From: Herbaspirillum rhizosphaerae_A
GTDB taxonomy: Bacteria > Pseudomonadota > Gammaproteobacteria > Burkholderiales > Burkholderiaceae_D
DNA length: 64,000 nt
Assembly (NCBI RefSeq): GCF_046025915.1
Contig: NZ_JAQQFR010000011.1
Span: 1-64,000, forward strand
Reading direction: 5' to 3'
Shown: piece by piece, positions 59,237-64,000 of the stretch
How the letters are laid out: the number at the start of each line of letters is the position of its first letter
Numbering within the stretch: position 1 is the stretch's first letter
Program-made: the position numbers and the translations under genes
The notes under the pieces: generated by a model
What the model was told of the DNA's origin: nothing
What the model saw: only the letters and a program-made list of their open reading frames with translations
Database searches by the model: none

Positions 59237-60775
59237 TCACATCTTGCGCTGACCGGAGGAGGCAAGCAGCGTATCTGTGATGGAAAAGTCTTTTAGTTCC
59301 TGCATCAAATCCGTAGATGACAATGGAATATTGCCGACGCGGCTGATCTGGCAAGCTGCGGCAATTGAGCCAAGATACATGCTTTGCCAGATGTCTGCCC
59401 CGACGGCCATCGCGATCGAGGTGCATGTCAGCAAACTGTCTCCGGCGCCAGCCGTGTCTTTCGGGGAGATGTTGAAAGCGGGTAGTCTGTCCGTCAACCA
59501 ATCGCCGTTGTCTTCAGGTTTGGCATGCACGAGTATGCCTTCTGCCCCGAGCGTGAGAATGATGTTGTCGGCTCTGGATTGTTGCCGTAGTTGCTCCGCG
59601 AGCACGACGAGGCCAGCGTTGTAGTCCCGCACGGCCAGACGCGCTTCGCGTTCTGTAGGGGTAAGCAGCATTGCCCCCTTGAATCTCGATACGTCGCCCA
59701 TTTGAGATGACGACTGGCTGTCCGCGACAAACGGAATGTTGCGTTCGACGCAGGCGGCAATCAGTTCGTCGACCACAGCTTGTGGCAGGCAGCCATAGTT
59801 GAAATCAGAAAAAATCACGAGATCGCATGCAGCCAGGCTGCTCTTGACCTTCTCGATGAAACGTCGAGCAAGTCTGGGCTCAATATCATGTTGCCGCAGA
59901 TGGCTCACGCGCAGCAAAGTTTTACCCGCAGCGCGAAAGCGTTGCTTCAGAGTTGTCGGTCGGCTGTCATCTTCGAAAAGGGTTGCGGTGACCTTGTATT
60001 CCTGCAGTTTTTCACGCGCGAAATCTGCGGCAACGTCGGTGCCTGCGACGGAAAAATAGCTGACCTCGGCGCCAAGTGTGCAGGCGTGCGAGGCGACAAT
60101 CCCTGCGCCACCAATGAATCGCTCTTGCAAAATCGGAGTCACCACCAACGTCGGATCTTCTTGCGACATGCCGAGTGCTTCGCAACTGACATATTCATCA
60201 ACGATCAAGTCACCGATGACGGCAACCCGAAAACCTTTGAACTTTTCCATAATTGCTCGCAAATCTCGCATGGAGAAAGCATGGCGATCAAGATAGTCCT
60301 GTGGTCGAATTATCGAGCCAAGATTCGGCTCCAGGATGTCGCGCTTTAGCAAGTCGATAGATGAGAAGCGCATTTCTCCAGAGCTGAACATCAACTTGCC
60401 GCCGTATTCGTCAACGGCAGCTTGCTCCGGATTGTCTTTTGATTCGTGCTCGTCACCCTTTACCACCACCGTGGGTCGTAAGACCCGGATGATGTCTTCC
60501 GGTGCAGAGGTCATGACAAACGCATAGTTGACAAAACTGATCGCGGTTATCCCGTCGAAGCGCAACTGTGCAGGAAGCAACGCACCCGGAATATGGTCGC
60601 CTGCTACGCCGACAACCAGAAAATCTCCACATTCGGAAGCAAACTTCAGAAGACGCAAATGTCCTGGGTGAACGGTATTAAAGTTGCCTGCGACAAACAC
60701 GACGCGAGCGTCGGCACCAGCGCGGGCTCTTATCTCTGTGATTTCTGCGATATCTGATAACAACGAACTATCCAA
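59237..60775 (-). CDS. Fused nucleotidyltransferase - PfkB sugar kinase (HldE-like, reversed domain order)
   Basis: A 512-residue protein. Residues about 25-160 are a cytidylyltransferase-type domain with GNFNTVHPGH (30-39, HxGH catalytic motif) and VVVKGDEHE. Residues about 180-495 are a ribokinase/PfkB domain with GDLIVDEY, GGAGIVASHA and the anion-hole motif DTAGAGDS (440-447), catalytic Asp446. HldE (RfaE) has the same two activities in the opposite order. The first domain has Asn where the family usually has Asp (GxFD). It starts with TTG at 60775, five bases after GGAGG. It probably phosphorylates a sugar and attaches a nucleotide. Confidence 0.85.
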   Translation of the reverse strand: MDSSLLSDIAEITEIRARAGADARVVFVAGNFNTVHPGHLRLLKFASECGDFLVVGVAGDHIPGALLPAQLRFDGITAISFVNYAFVMTSAPEDIIRVLRPTVVVKGDEHESKDNPEQAAVDEYGGKLMFSSGEMRFSSIDLLKRDILEPNLGSIIRPQDYLDRHAFSMRDLRAIMEKFKGFRVAVIGDLIVDEYVSCEALGMSQEDPTLVVTPILQERFIGGAGIVASHACTLGAEVSYFSVAGTDVAADFAREKLQEYKVTATLFEDDSRPTTLKQRFRAAGKTLLRVSHLRQHDIEPRLARRFIEKVKSSLAACDLVIFSDFNYGCLPQAVVDELIAACVERNIPFVADSQSSSQMGDVSRFKGAMLLTPTEREARLAVRDYNAGLVVLAEQLRQQSRADNIILTLGAEGILVHAKPEDNGDWLTDRLPAFNISPKDTAGAGDSLLTCTSIAMAVGADIWQSMYLGSIAAACQISRVGNIPLSSTDLMQELKDFSITDTLLASSGQRKM

Positions 60776-60908
60776 TTTATCCTCCGATGCAGCTTCTTAT
60801 CCTGATGCCATTTTTCGAACCTGGCGTGGCCACGCGTCTCCACATTGCACCTGGGCGATGATCCTCAAGATTCTTTGTATTGAGCAACACTCATAGATGC
60901 GTTTGCCG

Positions 60909-61667
60909 TCATTCTTCTCTGGGAAAATCCCTGATGATCGACTCGTGGCTACGCAGCGTCAGTCCGCCATCCACTGCAATATTCTGACCCGTGATGTAGG
61001 AGGCCTGGTCACTGGACAGAAACATGATGGTGTTGATGATGTCTTGTGAACTGCCTGCACGTCCGAGCGGTATGAAACGTTCGAAGCGGTCTGTGATCCA
61101 GCTGTTTTGACGATAGTATTCCTGCGCAGCCTCTTTAATCACTACGCATGGTGATACAACGTTGACACGAATACCTTTGTGGCCGAGCTGCAATGCATAG
61201 TAACGCGCGAGTTGCGCCAGACCGGCTTTGCTGACGTGGTAGCCGAGATCCTGTTCGGGAGCAATGTAATGGTCTGCGATAGAACTGACCATGACGATGC
61301 TGTTTCCTGTTTCACTCATGGTGAAATAAGAGCATTCAACGAGATGGTCGATAGCAACTCTGGTTGCTGTCAGCGCGACGGACAGATCGGTTTCAAACGC
61401 ATCCGTCGACGACCTGTTGCGCTGCATGAAAACGATACTGTCTACCTTGCCATGCATTGCTACGGCACGATCCAGCGTAGCGCGTAGTGCCGCTGCGTCT
61501 GAAACATCTACAGCGTGCATTCCCAGCTGGAGCGAAGCTCTCTGCGAGGCTGGATTGCGGCCGAACACAGAGACCCGATTTCCCGGATCGGCAGCGAGTA
61601 AATGCTGAACAAGGGCCAGGCCGGTCCCACGTGTGCCACCGACGACGATGTAATGCTTGTCACTCAT
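60909..61667 (-). CDS. SDR-family sugar reductase or epimerase candidate
   Basis: A 252-residue classical SDR with the cofactor loop GGTRGTG (10-16), catalytic Ser near 128-129, Tyr143 and Lys147 in YHVSKAG, and the C-terminal VDGGLTL. Its ATG overlaps the stop of the methyltransferase gene in an ATGA, so the two are translated together. In this setting it probably works on a nucleotide-linked or phosphorylated sugar. This is inferred from context. Confidence 0.82.
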   Translation of the reverse strand: MSDKHYIVVGGTRGTGLALVQHLLAADPGNRVSVFGRNPASQRASLQLGMHAVDVSDAAALRATLDRAVAMHGKVDSIVFMQRNRSSTDAFETDLSVALTATRVAIDHLVECSYFTMSETGNSIVMVSSIADHYIAPEQDLGYHVSKAGLAQLARYYALQLGHKGIRVNVVSPCVVIKEAAQEYYRQNSWITDRFERFIPLGRAGSSQDIINTIMFLSSDQASYITGQNIAVDGGLTLRSHESIIRDFPREE

Positions 61668-62911
61668 TTTTTGATGATCTTGAACTCGGGCAGCGGCACT
61701 ACGAAACAACCGCCCTGATCCAGATATTCCTGATGTTTTTGCATGAAGGTCTCAGCAAAGCGCCATGCCAGCACCAACACATAATCCGGTTTGCGCTCAT
61801 AGATAGCCGATGACGGCAGAACCGGCAGATGCCAGCCAGGGCTATAGCGCCCTTGTTTGGCTTGATTATCGTCGACCAGATAGTCGATGTATTCGCCCAT
61901 TTCGAAATGATAGATCAGCGTTGTTCCAGTGATTGACGCTCCAAAACCGGCGACTGTCTTGTTTTCTTTTTTTGCCTGCTTCAGGAATTGCAAGGTCTGT
62001 TGCTTGAGTCCCTCGATTTTGGCCGTATAAGTATCATAGGTCTCCTTGCGATAGATTCCTTTGCTTTCTTCCTCAGCCAGCAGCTTCTCCACAGATCCGT
62101 CTTTTTGCATTGGGCCGCTCGGACGTTGCACGAAGTAGCGGAGCGAGCCACCTTTGGTGGCAACGCGTTCAATCGCGGTCAGTTCCAGTCCTACGCTTGC
62201 GAACAAGGCCTGCATCGGCTTGACCGAAAATGACGACAAGTGTTCGTGATAAATGAAATCGAACACCATGTTGTCAATGAGATCGGCCAAGTAATAGCTC
62301 TCAAAAATGAATACGCCGTCCGCTGCCAACAGCACATTAATACCGTCGACCCAAGATCGTAAATCATCAATGTTCGCAAAGACATTGTTGGCCGTGACGA
62401 TGCGGGAATGACCGTGAGAAGCGACGATCTGCGTGGCCAGATCGCGTTCGAAAAATTTACCGATGGTTTCGATGCCGCTGGCAGTTGCCTGCTCGGCGAT
62501 ATGTGCAGCAAACTCGACGCCAAGGACCTTCATGCCCAGTCCCTTGAACGACCGTAATAAGGTGCCGTCATTGGAGCCCAGATCCATGACCAGCGATCCT
62601 GGCGCAACCTTGCAACGCTGAACGACATTCTCGGCATAGGCCTGAAAATGTGTATTCAGTCCGAATGAACTCTGTGTCACATAGATGTAGTTGCCATACA
62701 GTACGTCCGGATCAATGATGTCTGTGATTTGTGCAAGGCCGCATTGTTTGCACATAAACAGGTCGATCGGATAGCTAGGCTGTATTTCATCCAAACGATC
62801 CTGACTGACATAGTCGTCGCCGATGGGCGTCGGCTTCAATGCAAATACCAGTTCCAGATCTTCGCTTGCGCAGGCGCGGCAGTCCGTGCGTCGATGAATA
62901 ATTTGCTTCAT
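61664..62911 (-). CDS. Sugar C-methyltransferase (zinc-ribbon, SAM-dependent)
   Basis: A 415-residue protein with an N-terminal zinc ribbon (CRAC, residues 11-14, and CKQC), a methyltransferase domain with VMDLGSNDGTLL (near residue 107) and FIYHEHLSSFS, and a C-terminal Rossmann-like domain (VAGFGASITGTTL). This is the arrangement of C-3 methyltransferases of deoxysugars. The ATG at 62911 overlaps the preceding gene's stop (ATGA). The family usually acts on keto-sugars bound to TDP, GDP or CDP. Confidence 0.88.
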   Translation of the reverse strand: MKQIIHRRTDCRACASEDLELVFALKPTPIGDDYVSQDRLDEIQPSYPIDLFMCKQCGLAQITDIIDPDVLYGNYIYVTQSSFGLNTHFQAYAENVVQRCKVAPGSLVMDLGSNDGTLLRSFKGLGMKVLGVEFAAHIAEQATASGIETIGKFFERDLATQIVASHGHSRIVTANNVFANIDDLRSWVDGINVLLAADGVFIFESYYLADLIDNMVFDFIYHEHLSSFSVKPMQALFASVGLELTAIERVATKGGSLRYFVQRPSGPMQKDGSVEKLLAEEESKGIYRKETYDTYTAKIEGLKQQTLQFLKQAKKENKTVAGFGASITGTTLIYHFEMGEYIDYLVDDNQAKQGRYSPGWHLPVLPSSAIYERKPDYVLVLAWRFAETFMQKHQEYLDQGGCFVVPLPEFKIIKK

Positions 62912-63456
62912 TGCTTTCCTGTCTGAGGATTGATTCGTTGATCCAGGTTCCGGATATAGCGTTCGGCAGCAGCAGCATCGCTGCCATCCGGCGCCCAATC
63001 GGGAAATTCAGTCGTGCCCAATTGAAACGGGCCATTCGTCGTTTCATGAAACACGAGTACATCGGAGCGGATAATGAGCGTATGAAACACGGGTTTCTCG
63101 ATGCGCTCGTAAAACGTCAGCCCCGATGCGTAGTCACCCATTTCGATTACCTGCGCCACTTCGCCTGCGTCATCGAATATCACCAGATCGACGCGGCCTG
63201 AAATGACATGCATCGATTCGGATTTTCCGGGGTGTTTGTGAGGGCGGACATAAGCAGTGCGCTCATGGATGATCAGCATTTCGTGCAATGCATTTTCGGG
63301 CGTATTGTGTGCGCATAAACGAATCCGCTTGCGCGGATTTTTGGACGATAGGTCTTCGAGGTGACCGATGTCCTCACGTGATGCGGTGACTATTTCAAGA
63401 TCCGAATAGATGACTTCGGCGTTCTGAAATCGATATTTGCGTGCGTCTTCGATCAT
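62908..63456 (-). CDS. WbuC-type cupin metalloprotein
   Basis: A 182-residue protein with a cupin barrel; metal-ligand candidates lie in VRPHKHPGKSESMHVISG. It resembles WbuC proteins of O-antigen clusters, whose role is unknown. The ATG at 63456 follows AAAAGG. It is the first complete gene of the sugar cluster. Confidence 0.8.
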   Translation of the reverse strand: MIEDARKYRFQNAEVIYSDLEIVTASREDIGHLEDLSSKNPRKRIRLCAHNTPENALHEMLIIHERTAYVRPHKHPGKSESMHVISGRVDLVIFDDAGEVAQVIEMGDYASGLTFYERIEKPVFHTLIIRSDVLVFHETTNGPFQLGTTEFPDWAPDGSDAAAAERYIRNLDQRINPQTGKQ

Positions 63457-63837
63457 AGCCTTTTCATATCCGCAGCAAGGTGGTTGCTAAAATTGCATTC
63501 ATATTGAACAGTCGCGCTATTGTTAAGCATTCGTAGATAAAACGATAAAAGATAATTTCATTAATCTGTTCGTGAATGTCATCGCAATTTCTATGCGGAC
63601 TACGCCGATTCGCTCATTCTCGCAAAGAAAATCGCAAGAATAGACGTTATTGGAAAGAATACATGTCGATTTATGCTTTTGATCGGGAAAACAGCTTTGT
63701 AAATGACGGGCAAACATCGCATTTGGATAGAGCGACGGCCAGCGACGGCCTTGTTGCCCGCGAAAATGGTGATGAGTGGCAGCGTATAGCGGACAGAACT
63801 CAGCCTGAAACCGAGAAACGCAATTCGCGCGCAACAA
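63457..63837. other. A+T-rich gap upstream of the cupin gene
   Basis: 381 bp between the partial nucleotidyltransferase gene and the cupin gene. It may hold a promoter for the cluster on the minus strand, but no clear one was found. Open frames on both strands cross it and were not accepted. Confidence 0.45.
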
Positions 63838-64000
63838 TCAGATTGTTGTCAGAGTGTTCATTAATCGAGGCAAGTCCGGGCTTAGCGTATCCAAGAGCCG
63901 GTTCCAGGCAAGTTGGTTTTCAGGAAGGGCGGCTGGCATATCAAAGTCCCGTTGGGCTTCCGTCCAACTCTTGATGGTTCCGATATCCCGATGATATGAA
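63838..64000 (-). CDS. C-terminal end of a probable sugar nucleotidyltransferase (partial)
   Basis: The last 53 residues of a minus-strand gene cut by the window edge. The visible part reads YHRDIGTIKSWTEAQRDF and then a helical tail ending in LTTI. A DIGT motif followed by a W/Y-x-x-A helix is usual near the C-terminus of NTP-transferase enzymes such as mannose-1-phosphate guanylyltransferase and HddC. A sugar-phosphate enzyme of this kind would fit the cluster. The call rests on a short piece. Confidence 0.5.
   Translation of the reverse strand, partial: SYHRDIGTIKSWTEAQRDFDMPAALPENQLAWNRLLDTLSPDLPRLMNTLTTI

Noticed and set aside
63576..63974. Plus-strand frame starting MSIYAFDREN near the right edge
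   Set aside because: Its second half lies opposite a minus-strand frame that looks like a nucleotidyltransferase C-terminus; the product has no known features.

Overview
The window looks like a chromosomal segment of a betaproteobacterium, most likely of the Oxalobacteraceae (Herbaspirillum/Herminiimonas/Collimonas type). This rests on the atpIBEFHAGDC order, the rpmH-rnpA-yidD-yidC-mnmE block, the hemE-priA and argS-SPOR-dsbA neighbourhoods, and the general look of the proteins. It is an inference from gene content; no database search was run. Most of the window is dense housekeeping DNA. The more unusual material lies in a few intergenic regions and at the right edge.

Layout: 0-1 kb holds a membrane-anchored cytochrome c and tRNA-Arg(CCG). 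1.2-8.4 kb is the complete F1Fo ATP synthase operon with a promoter and a terminator. 8.5-10.6 kb is a small run (CoA-binding protein, PPK2, SGNH hydrolase). 10.7-11.5 kb is a PheC-like periplasmic protein. 11.6-15.5 kb is hemE and priA, separated by a 727-bp A+T-rich gap with a duplicated cluster of DnaA boxes. 15.6-22.3 kb holds a membrane protein, argS, a SPOR protein, dsbA, an SDR, fmt and a LysR regulator. 22.4-26.5 kb (minus strand) holds a cupin, an isochorismatase-type hydrolase, an A+T-richer methyltransferase/glycosyltransferase pair and an MTA/SAH nucleosidase. 26.7-33.1 kb holds metH, a WGR-type protein, an MFS transporter and MarC. 33.2-38.8 kb (minus) holds a Lon-N protein and the spoVR-yeaH-prkA group, with a 143-bp palindrome between prkA and yeaH. 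39.7-43.8 kb is rpmH-rnpA-yidD-yidC-mnmE without dnaA beside it. 44-45.5 kb holds two very small genes, a nitroreductase and tRNA-Asp. 45.7-49.7 kb holds a stand-alone EF-G, a TetR regulator and rdgC. 49.9-51.4 kb is a pilin/chaperone pair without an usher. 51.9-58.7 kb (minus) holds dinB, slyX, a flavoprotein, an amino-acid ABC permease and binding protein, and rep. 58.8-59.2 kb is a DUF1857-type protein.

59.2-64.0 kb (minus) is a surface-sugar cluster. In transcription order it holds the C-terminus of a probable sugar nucleotidyltransferase (cut by the window edge), a WbuC-type cupin, a zinc-ribbon C-methyltransferase, an SDR, and a fused nucleotidyltransferase-PfkB kinase whose domain order is the reverse of HldE. 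Three of these genes are joined by ATGA stop/start overlaps. This is the best candidate for an undescribed biochemical pathway. The duplicated DnaA-box module between hemE and priA is the most interesting non-coding element.
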